Notes under the pieces: model-generated | Told to the model about the DNA's origin: nothing | The model's input: the letters and a program-made list of their open reading frames with translations, nothing else | Databases searched by the model: none | Source of the DNA: Cololabis saira | Taxonomy: Eukaryota > Chordata > Actinopteri > Beloniformes > Belonidae | Assembly: GCF_033807715.1 (NCBI RefSeq) | Contig: NC_084587.1 | Coordinates: 17,777,017 to 17,841,016 of the forward strand | DNA: 64,000 nt | Direction of reading: 5' to 3' | Shown here: positions 48,424-59,344 of the stretch, piece after piece | Layout of the letters: each line of letters starts with the position of its first letter | Position numbering within the stretch: the first letter of the stretch is position 1 | Program-made: the position numbers and the translations under genes

Positions 48424-48972
48424 CAGAATCAAATCAAACTTTATTTATATAGCACTTTTCATACACGAGTAACACAAAGTGCTTTACATAATAAAATCAG
48501 CATTTAACATAGAAAAACTCACATACTCATGGTTAAAAACACACATCTGGTCATTTTCACACACATCTTCACTTTAATACCCACACAGCCCACATATAAC
48601 CCCCAAACACACACATAGACATTAAAAGATAATCACGAACATCATATAAATAAAAAACATCATAAATAAATAAATACCTGGCTTGACGCTGAAGTGAGAA
48701 ACGATATTTTGAGCCCCCCCACCAATGACCAAGTAGCGGAACAAGGTCTCGCCAAAAGTTTTTGTTCTAACTTTAGGAACAATTAAAATGCCGGTACCAG
48801 AGGACCTCAGGGTTTGCGAGGGCTCATAATTTAAAAGCAGATCAGATAAATAAGAAGGCCCAAGACCATTAAGACACTTATAAACTAATAAAGGAACCTT
48901 AAAATCAATCCTGAAATGCACAGGGAGCCAGTGCAGTGATTTTAATACTGGTGTAATGTGGTGAATCACAAT
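48424..48972 (-). pseudogene. L2-like LINE fragment: RT C-terminus and 3' tail
   Basis: On the minus strand the ORF 48969-48622 contains 'HHITPVLKSLHWLPVHFRID', 'VYKCLNGLGPSYLSDLL' and 'YEPSQTLRSSGTG...VPKVRTKTFGE', in the order found after the RT domain of L2-type LINEs. Downstream on that strand lies the UTR and terminal 'gctatataaataaagtttga'-type sequence (plus strand 'caaactttatttatatagca', 48436 on). The copy is 5'-truncated: all catalytic RT motifs and the endonuclease are missing. The frame is lost after the FGE segment, compared with the usual family layout. Confidence 0.82.
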
Positions 48973-48974
48973 GA

Positions 48975-50760
48975 AGTAACGGAAGCATAATGATTTTAAG
49001 GCATAAAAGGTGATTCATTCTTACGATTCAAGTAGACAAAATCATTTTCAAGGTCAGCGTTAATCTTTTTGGGGCAGAGTTCCAGTCTGTACATTAAGTT
49101 GGGCCAAGGCTATATTTTGCTGCTCTCAGCAGTTTTGGTTTAATCAAGTGGCCAAAGCTATATTTTCCATCACAACGGTTGACAAGGAAGCTGCTTTATT
49201 CCTGTGGTGTTTCGACCACAGCACGTCACAGACATTTCATTAAGGAAATGACTTTTTTCGAACCCGATTGAGTGTCCACATGTCATTTTGGTCTGAGTGT
49301 TGACATCCTCTTGTCCTCAGTGAATAGAGAGCATTTGAGCACTTGGAGGAGAAGCTGGGTCTATTTTCAGACTGCGTGGCCATTTTTGTGTGTGGCTTCT
49401 CCAAGCACCCGTGGTTGGACATTCAGAACCTTTCAGAGGTGCTGGCATCGTTTCTGCTGCAGGGATTGCCAGCCTGGCAACCGAGAGGATGGAGAAGAGA
49501 GCTTTGATTGAACTTTCTAAAAATGAGTTTGGAGAGACATAAAAACAAAGCAAGCCAACAGACAGAGGAAAGCCCATCTAGACGCCGAATGTTGCTGTGT
49601 ATTTAACACTTGCTCAGGCGCTGGGATGAAGAAGAGGTTTTTATCATAATTCTTTTCCTGGAAATATACTTTACCTTTTTAGAAACTCTTTGTCGTGCTT
49701 TTTATCGAGTGGGGACACTATTTTGCTTGTTTTAAGAATTGTAGTCAAACTTTTTTCTTGACTATTTTATTTCCTTAATATATGACTTTTGACACGATTT
49801 AGGAAAATTAAGCTTATATTTTTTTTGCAGAGAACCTTAATAACTCGTTGCTTCTCCAGTCCAGATCTAAATATAAAGCATTTCAAGACATTTTTAAATT
49901 AGGGAAAACCTCCCTTCCTCTTAGTGTTAGTGTTTTAATGTTAATGTCTTGGGTTTTTTGTGTACAAGCGAGTCGTATCTCTTTCCACATTTTCGTGTTG
50001 CAGCTGGGGCAATGTGACAGATACAAAAATTTAAATACAAAACTGAGCAAGAATACCCAGTTTGGAGCAGCAGGGAGAAGTGAGAATAGGAATAAATACT
50101 CAGGATCCAGAGTTTTAACTTAATTTTCCTTATCTCCCCCTAAAAAAAAAGAAGAAAAATAAGAGGATTATTTTTCCAACATTTATTTATTTATTTATTT
50201 GATGATGCGGCTGTCAACAGCGTAAACTTTTCCACTTTGCCACCTCGCGCAGATCTTTCCCACATTCTTACTCTGAGCTGTCAAAACACACCTGTTCTGG
50301 ACTTTGAAACCCCCCCAACGACAGTTTGTTTCACTTTTGATTTACAACAGACTGATTATTTAACAGATTGGTTGTGAGTGAGATACCAGTCTCTAAACTG
50401 ATTCTGCTCATTTGCGTGATCTGAATTACTGGTAATCAGGTCATAATTGAAAATATCCATCAGAAAGTTTTAATCTGCTTAGAGGTGATTGTGGTTTGGT
50501 CTGCAGACATTTGAACATCCATAACCACACCATTTATTTGTAGATGTCCTTATACATGATCATTTCAGCATGAATTAAAGCTTTCACAGTGTAAATCTGG
50601 GAATAAGGGAGCAGCACTGCAAATAAATACACAACAGAACCCTTTTTCTTATCTTGTGACTTGTCTTGCAAAGTTGTTTTTGTGCATTTTCTGATCTAAT
50701 GTCAACCCTTTTTTTTTCTCTCCCATCCCCTCTCTCTCCCCTGTTTTGCTCCTTTTTTTT
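48975..50760. other. No gene seen; complex unique DNA
   Basis: No transposon ends were recognised. Part of 49070-49240 is complex and unique-looking. A pyrimidine tract at 50708-50764 leads into the candidate exon at 50765. Confidence 0.4.
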
Positions 50761-50764
50761 GCAG

Positions 50765-50790
50765 TTTGATGTGTTGAAGTGCTTCTTAAG
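50765..50790 (+). other. Candidate 26 nt microexon
   Basis: A long pyrimidine tract ending 'ctcctttttttttgcag' (50750-50764) is followed by 26 nt and then 'gtaagg' (50791-50796), a near-consensus donor. Only one frame is open (FDVLKCFL plus two nt). Both splice signals are stronger than anything else I noticed in the window. A chance pairing of acceptor and donor cannot be excluded, and I cannot name a gene. Confidence 0.3.
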
Positions 50791-50849
50791 GTAAGGGTCT
50801 CTTTTTGTCATTTCCTCTCTTTCCAGTTATCTTCTTATAAAACACAATG

Positions 50850-51990
50850 TGCGTTCAGGTCCAGACGCATTTGGGCAGTGAGGTTTTTATGATTTTTGAG
50901 GATTTAAGGATTTTACAACAAATTGGCACTTACCCAACTTGGACCAAATTCGGTTTCCTCCCAGGAGATGACACGTTTGTCTTGTGTAGAACTGGTGATC
51001 TGTTAGGCTGTGACCAGACAACCGACTCGGCCACGGAAGTAAATCATTGCTCTGATTATAAAAAGTCTTGCGTTACTTTCACTAAACATTTCGGGTCATC
51101 GTTCAGCTGCAACGCAAAGCTCTGTCCGGTCATTTTTGTAAGCATTTGGCTGAATGTGAGCAGAGATTAAAGCCTTACAGGTACAAACCTCGGGATTCAT
51201 CAATAACCGCCAGTGAGTGCTATACACGGCCGTACCATGACACTGCCTCCACCATGTTTGACACATGATGTGGATGCTTTAGATTAAGAGCTGTTCCTTC
51301 CCTCCTCCGTTCTTTTCTCGTCCCATCCTTCAGATGCAAATTCATCTTCAGTTTCATCATCAAAAGAATCCTGGAGCGTGGGGGGCTTTTTTTTTCTTTA
51401 TTAGATGTTTTTATGGGAAAGTTTAACTTGCATTTCCGGCTCTTGGATGTTACTGGTGGTTTGCACCTTGTTGTATACCGTGTTTATGTTCATGAAGGCA
51501 TCTCTTGATTGTAGATCTTGACAATGATACTCCTACCTTCTCCAGAGGATTCGACTTCTCTTGATGTTGTGAAGTGGTTTTTCCTCATCAAAGAAAAAAC
51601 CATCTGATCATCCACTTTAGCTGCATTTCATTTACTTCAAGGCCTTTTGATGCTGAGCTCACAAGTGTTTCCTTTCCTTTTAAGAACGTACCAAACTATT
51701 GATTTGGCCACATATGAGCTTTTTGATATATCTTTCTCTTATAGATTCATGTTGTTGTTCTTTCAGCCTGTTGATCCTCTCTTCATATTGGAAGCTGCAG
51801 TCAAACGGCTGAAAAATACCCCCCAAAAATGCCTGATATCAACTCCACACCTTTTATCTTCTTATTTTGTCTCAAGGTAATGAGGTAATTAGATCCAACT
51901 GGCCAGTTAAGCTCCTTTCTGCAATCCTCCAAATACTTAAGCTCTTTAAAATGTATGTAGTTTGCTTAAAATGGCTGTAATTCCTAAGTG
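50850..51990 (-). pseudogene. Decayed Tc1-like element (minus-strand transposase relic)
   Basis: The plus strand shows, in order, 'cactgcctccaccatgtttg', 'ccttccctcctccgttcttt', 'ggtggtttgcaccttgttgt', 'cttgattgtagatcttgaca', 'gtaccaaactattgatttgg' and 'tatcaactccacacctttta'. This is the reverse-complement layout of a common fish Tc1 transposase gene from its catalytic region back to its N-terminus and TIR-proximal sequence. Possible other-end sequence 'cagacgcatttgggcagtga' sits near 50862. Indels and lost frames are extensive, so limits are approximate. Confidence 0.62.
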
Positions 51991-51994
51991 GTTA

Positions 51995-52945
51995 ATAGCA
52001 TATCTTTGTGAAACCTCTTAAATAATAGCTCAAAGTCGATACTTGATCACATTTTGATGATTTTATTTCCAACCCACTGTTTTGTGGGTATGAAGGATGA
52101 GTATCCCGCTCAGTGAAACACGCTAACAATGACTGAACGTAACATAAACAGGATGCAATATGTTGTACTCTCGCCATGTCAGAACTTAAAGGGCAGACTA
52201 TGCTTTTATATGGATTTCTGAAGTAAGTGCAAAACATTTGCGGTCCTCCCTTCTTCTAAAAAAATGATTTCAAACCACCAAGAGGCCTCGCAGGCGTGCT
52301 GTAGTTCTTCTCAGTGTGCTCATGTTGTAATAAAGCACAACAAGTCCGTCTCCATGGGGTCTTGTAACTGAATGTACGTGTCACAAGCTGTTAAGTCACC
52401 AGAAAGTCCACCAGCTGGGGGGCGAGGGGGCAAAACTTACAGTTTTTAAAAGCCAGTGACACTTCTGCTGTTTGTTTATGGACTGCATGTTTCAGCTGTA
52501 GTACATCTCAAGCGTATTACTTCCAGGCTAGGATGCTTTGTAATAACCAGCAGACTCCCAGTGTTTTCAAAGGGAGAGGAAATGTGTCACGATGCTGTAC
52601 AGCCGGTTCTGGCCATGTGTTTTGAGAACACGGTGTTTGTGTGATGAAAACCTGATGAAGGCATCCGCCTTCGATAGCAGGGAGGATTTGGTCTCAGTTC
52701 TCCACTTCTGACAGCCATGATTGTTGTGGTCGTTCTGCATGTTATCAGACTGCGTGAGCTGTGTTAAGAGCGGTAGTTTAGACTGTGCTGATCTCAGATA
52801 GTAGACATCCACCATGGCGGCAGTTTACAGTAACAAATCTTGGCCCGTGTGGACGACAAATGCTTGGCAGATTATTGTGTGGAATATAATCTGACCCAAT
52901 CAGAAAGTCAGATGATGACAATAAGTGCTTATGAAAAGTGGAAAA
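51995..52945. other. No gene or element seen
   Basis: Unique-looking DNA with no supported ORF. Confidence 0.4.
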
Positions 52946-52951
52946 AATTAC

Positions 52952-54094
52952 TTAGGCCCAATCCCAATTCTCCTTCACTCGCCCTTCTTTTCTTCCCTAA
53001 CCCCTAAAAAAGAAGGGGGATTTTAGGGCACTTGAGATCTAGGGCACTTGGCCCAGGTGCCTGTCCCATTTCTCCTACTCCCCCTCGTTTTCATCCCTAA
53101 CCTGATCAGGAAGCAGAGAGCCAAAAGCTGTTTTAATTTCAGCTGTAGCGCTGTTAATATGGCACTTTATTAAGTTTTAATATTTTTTCAGGCATAAAGG
53201 TAACCTTAAGATCCGCAACCTGGGCTCAGTTTATCCAAATAACGCCTGTTAAGAAATTTGACCCGATGTTTTCGGAGGCCCTGGGGGAGCAGCAGCAGCT
53301 CACAGCCCGAGAAGAGACGTGTCCGCCGGGTCAAGCTGCTCCGTCAGCCCCGGGAGAGAAACTCTCTCTGGGACGCAGCTCTGTTGAGAATTACGCCGGC
53401 TGAAATAAATCATTTAGGAAGATGTTGGTTTAATAGATGAAATCTAACAGTTGTAGCTACGCCTGTTAAGAAATTTGCTCCGAAATTTTGAGATTTCTGT
53501 CTGCCGGCTCCGGAGCTTGGGTCCGCGTTAAATCGACGCAGAGCCTACGGCGTAGGGTACAGCGTACGGCGCGCGTCGCCGTGTACATCAACGCAGAACT
53601 TACGGCAAAGGTTACGTAACCTACGCCGTAGGCTCTGCGTTGGTGTAACGCGGAACCATAAATCCCTTTATTCTGGCGTGATGATCGGCAACTTTATCTG
53701 AAAGTGTGTAAATTACCCAGATAACAGCTGGATTACTTTGTGGTTTCTGAAGACTATTATATCAGAAACATCCAAAACAAATCTGACGAGTCACAGGATT
53801 ATTTCTCTCTATTTCTCTGAGACGAGTCTGCCTGTTTGCCTTCGGTCGGCGAGTCAAATTGACGCAGAGCCTACGGCAAAAGCATTCTGGGAAATTTTCA
53901 TACCCCCTCGCTCGCCAAGTCAGCATCTGAAATCCCTCGATTTGAAGGGGCTATTCTCAGCCCCTAGCCCTCGTTATGCCCCCTCCCCCTAGGTGAAAAG
54001 AGGAATTGGGACACCACTACACTCACGGGAACGCGCAAAAGTTAGGGTTAGTGAAGAAAACGAGGGCGAGGGGGAGTATTGGGACGCACCCTTA
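52952..54094. mobile_element. hAT-like element, about 1.14 kb, carrying a CpG palindrome
   Basis: The left end 'taggcccaatcccaattctc' and the reverse complement of the right end, 'gtgcgtcccaatactccccc', share a cccaatnctcc core. Both ends continue with complementary 'ccctcactcgccctcgttttctt'-like text. No clear 8 bp TSD was found, so the termini are approximate. The interior is GC-rich, has the motif 'cgcctgttaagaaatttg' twice (53236 and 53461), and holds palindrome P at 53522-53663. Confidence 0.68.
53522..53663. repeat. CpG-rich palindrome P, long copy
   Basis: Left arm 'tccgcgttaaatcgacgcag' and 'agcctacggcgtagg' pairs with right arm 'cctacgccgtaggctctgcg' and 'ttggtgtaacgcgga'. This gives a stem of over 30 bp with a few mismatches and a loop of about 70 bp. 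A loose half motif 'ttgacgcagagcctacggca' follows at 53860. Confidence 0.9.
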
Positions 54095-54099
54095 CTCTT

Positions 54100-54795
54100 T
54101 GTAAATCAGCCTAATTGTAGTTTGTTTGCGGGGAACCCCATAGTATTTTTGGGTTTCCTGAATATCTGAAGTGTTGCCTGGTGATTAGATGATGGTTAAC
54201 CAAACGGGCAAAGTGGTCGACAAACTCCAGAACAAAGCAGCAGTGATGGAGGAAAATGAGAAGCTGTGGATGAAGCAGCAGTGGAGCCGGTGGCAGCTGG
54301 AGCAATTGGAGTTGGGACCATGAGATGGGAGAGTGCCTCCAGCAGATCCAGAGAGCCAGATCTGAGATCTCGGTCCAGAAGATCGCAGACACAAAAACAG
54401 CAAAAATATTACGTTGAATCCTGGGGCTCATCTATCTGTCATTTATCTATTTATCGTAGAAGGGGTGGGGTAGAGCTGAATCACCTGCTGTGACAGAACT
54501 GTGAGAACATTTAATACAGGAGCTTCGAGACAAAATGTGTCACAGACATTTCATAAGGACCTCTGGAGATCGTGTCAGCTTTTTTGATGCTTAGTACGTC
54601 TCCTTCAAAGTCAGATGCCTAAGGTTTGGATTCAGATGCTGATCCAGACGCCCATGTCGGAGTGGAGCGTGATAACAGGTCTGTGGCCTCCATCCTGAAT
54701 CCTCCGCTCAGCTCTAGAGGCAGAAGCAGACTGTAGCAGAGTTTTGTTTATCTTGCTCATACTTTCTATTTATTAGGATTTAATCTGTTAGTGTT
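54100..54795. other. No gene seen
   Basis: Unique-looking DNA. Overlapping ORFs at 54111-54493 occur on both strands and are not supported as genes. Confidence 0.4.
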
Positions 54796-54799
54796 TCAG

Positions 54800-54965
54800 T
54801 TATCAGGGTTTACTGGTTCCCACCTGTGTCTCATCAGTGTGTGTTTGTGTGTGTGTTTGTGTGTGTGTGTGTGTGCCGATCCGTTGTCTGTCTGCTCTTG
54901 TTATGCAGCCTTGTCTTTTGTTTCTCCTCATGTTACCTGTTGTTCTTTTTGTTTGTTTGTTGTGC
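54800..54965. repeat. Dispersed repeat with (GT)n insert
   Basis: 'ggttcccacctgtgtctcat' then (GT)n at 54837-54875 and 'cctcatgttacctgttgttc' resemble the repeat at 23440-23640. Confidence 0.4.
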
Positions 54966-54966
54966 T

Positions 54967-56620
54967 TTAGAGCCCGAGCACTGACAGTGCGAAGGCCCTA
55001 TTGTATCTGTAGGAATTGTTTTGTTTTTTCTCGTTTTCCTTCCGACGAAATGAGGGCCTTTTTGCCCCCCTAAACGTGCCCCAAAAGTCACCAAATTTTG
55101 CACGCAAGCCAGGCCTGGCAAAAAAATTGATATTTAATCGTTTGCATTAATAATAATAAATAACTTTATTTATCCGTTAGGAACTTCATTTGTGGAAAAG
55201 CATCAGCATCAGTGCGTGTACAGATAACATATGCAACAGGACAGTACAGAAACAAACCAAACAATCAATATAAAGCAACATACATTGGACAATCACAAAT
55301 ACTGCTGGACTTAGATGCTGTAAACCATAGCATAGATAAAATACGAGAGAAAAAGAGATTAAAAAATATAAGTCCCCCGTTAAGTGCGTGATAAATACAA
55401 TGATTTTAAAAAAATAGGTCAGTATAGAAGCAGGTACAAAAATGAATAGGTAAGATCAGCTGTTTATGAGTCTGATGGATGAGGGCACGAAGCTTGACAT
55501 GGCTCTGTTTGTTCTGAATTGTAGTGATCTGTATCTGTGACCTGAAGGGAGGAGCTTATACTGACTGTAGAGTGAGTGTGTGATGTCTGAGGATATTTGT
55601 TGTCCCTTTCGTTTAGTCCTTCTGTTATAGATGCCCATCAGTGATTCCTGCTTCTGTCCAATTATTTTGCTGCTCAATGTAATGATTATATTTAATGGAT
55701 TACGGTGAATATTAGATAAGGATCCGAACCAAGCTGTTATGTTGAAGGTTAAAACTGATTCAATAAAACACTTATAAAATGCTGTCAGAACTGATTGGTG
55801 GACTTGAAGTTTACAGAGTTTCCTAAGAAAAAAGAGGCGTTGCTGGCACTTTGAAAAAATGGATTCATTGTTAAGTTGGAAGTTGAGCTTGTGGTCGATT
55901 ACTGTCCCCAAATACCTATATGAGTTAACCCTCTCTATAGGCTGATTGTTGACAGAGATAGTGGGGATGTTGGATGGACCTCTCCGAAAGTCAACAACCA
56001 GTTCCTTAGTTTTAGTGGTGTTGAGGTCCAGACAGTTCTGCCTGCACCACTCTAAAAATGTTCATCTCAGCCTGCAGCTGACCCTGATTAATGGGCGTGG
56101 CCTAATGGCTCAACAGTGCCCCCTAGAAAACTTTGTGCCTCAAGCCCCACAATACGGTTGGACATACCTGCACGAAAATCGGTACACACCTGTATCATGT
56201 CACAACTTAAAGAAAAGTCTCTTGGCGCCATGGCCGAAACCAAACAGGAAGTTGGCCATTTTGAATTAATAGTGTAATTTTGGCGGAATTTATGCCATTT
56301 CTTCGGCTGCTTCTTCGCCTGAACCGTAACGTGCACCTAGGTGTGTTATACATCAAAATGTGCGTCTCGATCCTGCGACGACGCGCATTACTTTTCTCAG
56401 TCAAAAGCGTTACCATGGTGACGATAAATGCCAAAAAGCACGGCCCCCCTTCATCTGATTGGTCCAAAAAAAGGAAAAACTTTGTGCGTCAAGCCCCACA
56501 ATACAGTTTGACGCAATTTATGCCATTACTTCGGCCACTTCTTCGCATTTCCACTGCAGCACGCCTGAACGTGCACAAGGGTGCAAGGGCCCGTTCATCG
56601 CTGCTTGCAGCTTTCATTTT
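54967..56620 (+). repeat. Large dispersed fish repeat, interrupted by a LINE
   Basis: Left part 'agagcccgagcactgacagt', 'gcgaaggccctattgtatct', 'ccaaattttgcacgcaagcc'. Right part 'aatgggcgtggcctaatggc', 'cgtcaagccccacaatacag' and 'gggcccgttcatcgctgctt'. These are the two halves of a common teleost repeat. They join cleanly when the LINE at 55152-56086 and one copy of its TSD are removed. The right half holds two similar 'gcctcaagccccacaatac' blocks (56138, 56489). The class is unknown. Confidence 0.72.
55152..56086 (-). pseudogene. 5'-truncated LINE nested in an older repeat, with TSD
   Basis: On the minus strand the copy reads 'CLDLNTTKTKELVVDFRRGP', 'VNSYRYLGTVIDHKLNFQL', 'CQQRLFFLRKLCKLQVHQSV', 'FYKCFIESVLTFNITAWFG' and 'YKLLPSGHRYRSLQFRTNRA'. 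These are the segments after the RT active site of a jockey/CR1/Rex-like non-LTR element, ending at SFVPSSIRLINS and stop. The 3' end is (aat)n-type sequence at 55150-55165. The copy is bounded by attaat (55146-55151 and 56087-56092), a probable TSD. The endonuclease and RT palm are missing. The long clean frame suggests a rather recent insertion, though a stop or gap lies in the first part. Confidence 0.85.
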
Positions 56621-56674
56621 TAATTTTGTTGTCTTTATTTTGGTATCCTTTAGTTTGCACATCTGCTTTCACCC

Positions 56675-56765
56675 AAAGAGAGCTGGAACAGGCTTCAGCA
56701 GATCCCCACGACCCTGAACTTGAATAAATTTGTATATATATCACGTATGGATGGATGGATATCCT
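56675..56765 (+). repeat. Fragment of the 'ggatgg' retroposon end
   Basis: 'agagctggaacaggcttcag', 'cagatccccacgaccctgaa', 'cttgaataaatttgtatata' and 'atggatggatggat' make the 3' end of the dispersed repeat whose other end appears at 4175 and 62220. Confidence 0.65.
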
Positions 56766-56769
56766 TAAG

Positions 56770-57180
56770 TTACCGCTTTATGTTCATAACAAAGGGCTTT
56801 ATTATTCTTATTGTTTTTCATGTCTACCTGATCTCTTGCATTTTGTATTGATCAAAACCTGACAAGAATAGCAACAGCTAGATTCAGACGAACGCCTCGC
56901 AGGCCTAACTCAAAGAAGTCCAAGCATCGATGACACAGTTTATTAATAAGGCATTATGGCCTTATAGGGTGGCTAAAAGCAGCAGCTTTCATGAGTCATA
57001 CATCACTGCCACACTACAAAAAAAAACACAACTAGAAAGGGTTTCAGAAACAAATGTGTGGCAGAACCAGATCAAACAACAACTTTGAAATACATTGTTT
57101 CCAGAACTACAAAGAGAGAAAAACAGTTATGATTCCCTGGGCCTTTATTAGTTATAATTCATCACTTTAATGAACAAATG
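56770..57180. other. No gene or element seen
   Basis: Unique-looking DNA. Confidence 0.35.
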
Positions 57181-57183
57181 AAT

Positions 57184-57944
57184 TACCGTAATTTCCACAC
57201 TATAAGGCGCACCGAAAATCCTTAATTGTTCTCAAAAGTCAGCAGTGCGCCTTATAATCATGTGCACCCTATGTATGAATTTTGTTGTGCTTACTGACCT
57301 CGAACCAGTGTTATGTGATAAAAATCTTTCAAAATGTTTTAGTGACTTGGGTAGCGACGAAGCCGCTCCGCTTGATTGATTGTTGGACTGTTCAGCTGAC
57401 ACATTAACGTCAGTCCCTGGTTGTATACGGGGTGCAACGTCAGACAATGTTAGATAACTAATTATGTAGTGCTGGCAAGCAGCCATCATCCAACATGTAG
57501 TCAACGTTACCTTACTATAATTAGACGTCAAGCCAATGTTTTTAGCTTAAACCCAATTTTCAATATCATAATCCAATTATAATCAAATGTTGGAATACAA
57601 CGTTGTTCCAACCTCATAGTAACTTCAGGTGTCCGCTATCGCTGGAAACGATGCACCAATCAGAGAACAGGACGTAGTACGATGCTTCTCTCCTCCACTT
57701 ACTTGTGGATTTGTGGAAGACGAATGATTTAAAATGTGAGTGTATCTTTCTGTATTCGTTACAACTGTACGATATTCAGTTATTGTGAACGAGTTGAAAA
57801 AAGTTCAACTTACCAAACTTCTTTGTTTTGCTTTATATATGTTTTATCATGCGCCTTTATAACCGGGTGTGCCTTATGTATGAAAATAGACCCGTTCATT
57901 AATATTGGACTTGCGTTGCATCTAATGGTCCCCAAAATACGGTA
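57184..57944. mobile_element. TA-flanked nonautonomous DNA element
   Basis: It begins TA + ccgtaatttccacactataa and ends ccccaaaatacgg + TA, giving an inverted ccgtaWttt terminus with TA on both sides, as for Tc1/mariner-type insertions. Phrases 'ataaggcgcaccgaaaatcc', 'gtgcgccttataatcatgtg' and 'gtgtgccttatgtatgaaaa' at both ends fit a very widespread vertebrate repeat. No transposase is present. Confidence 0.72.
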
Positions 57945-57949
57945 CTTTA

Positions 57950-58710
57950 TGACTTGTTAATCAAATGGATGTTGAAGCCTATTTTGAAAAAGGTCTTCAA
58001 TGTTGCACCTTGAAAATCTGAACGTTGAGTTGACCCGAATATGATTTCAAGAGTAAAACGTTTCTCTTTTTCTTTTTGCATGTGTTCCATTAGGGTTTAT
58101 TTAGATTTTCTGACATAAAACTGCGTTGCGTGTGCGCTAAAGACCTTCTCCGCTGCACCGCAGTATAATTAGATAACATCAGTTTCCTTTATGTCAGTCT
58201 CTGTCGGCAGCAGTTGTGCTCCGGTGTTGCTTGGAGTCTGGTTTATTGTGCTGTAATTCAGAGGCGTAAGATGTACAACACACACTCGCACATATTCCAA
58301 AACGATCTTTCTCCCGTTAAAGTTTACTGTTTGTTTGTTTGTTTTTTTCAAGACTGCAGAAATCCTTGACATGTCTTTCCCTGTCTGGAAAGATTTTGAA
58401 ACGTATAAACTGCTTTGTTTAATTTGGCACTGGTGTTGCAAAGAAATGTCTAGTAGGATGTCATCCTGCAAGTATCGTTGACATTAATACATTAATTACA
58501 AATAGCTGCTCTTTTTTATGATCATATCGCAATGTTTTAAATAATAGATATTCCTAATTCCCTCATAAGCACATTAGTTCTCAACATAATGAATAAGCGT
58601 GTGCACTTTTTTTTTTAACCAATATTTATAAGCAGAATCTGTTCTTTATAGTATAAAATTCAAACATACCTCCTACAGTAATAATTAAGATGCTAATATA
58701 GCCATTGCGG
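57950..58710. other. No gene or element seen
   Basis: Unique-looking AT-rich DNA. The T run at 58608-58617 is the only simple repeat. Confidence 0.4.
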
Positions 58711-58714
58711 TAGT

Positions 58715-58850
58715 GCAACAATCTGCAGTTCCTCAAATGGCCACAGGGGAATGACTCCAAAGGTTAGTCAATCTTCCACTGATCCCCAATGTTGAAAGAT
58801 CCAGATTTTACAGCATAAATAAACATCCTAGTTGTATTTTATCTGACTCT
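58715..58850 (+). repeat. Dispersed repeat family R1, plus fragment
   Basis: 'aatctgcagttcctcaaatg', 'gccacaggggaatgactcca', 'gttagtcaatcttccactga' and 'acagcataaataaacatcct' match the left half of the copies at 22050 and 35920. Confidence 0.65.
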
Positions 58851-59344
58851 GACATCATCCTACAGAATGAAATACAGCAGTAGTCAGATTGGACATTCAT
58901 GGAACTTTACTGACCAAGAGTGACTCTCACGGCGAATGCTAGTAGGTGGTGTTAAGAGATTATGATTCACACAACTGTACTGAATGTGTGACAATACTTG
59001 GAGCCTGATACAAAACAGTGATGAATAAATGTTAAGGGATCTGCTTTTTTGAGTGACAGCTGCATTGCTGTCAGTTGTCAGTTTAGCTACAGTACTTTGC
59101 ATATCCAGCAAGCCGGACTTCTGAGCAGTGAATCAAGACGTGACGAAGCATAGTCATGCTTTCTGTAAAGATGATATAGCTTGTTGCGCCGTTAAGTGTA
59201 CAAATGGAACACCCCAACCGGGGTGGAGGCAGCTCGGCCGGAGCACAGGTTTGAATTTAGGTTTGACCCAAATTAATTAACCAGAGCTTTGGCAGAGTCA
59301 GCTCCTGCATCAGTGGCGACACTATTGGGCTCCAAAGCCGCTCT

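Noticed and set aside
49210..54562. Shared 'gtcacagacatttcat' at 49227 and 54541
   Set aside because: The match is only about 16-20 bp with no extension; likely chance or a very short relic.
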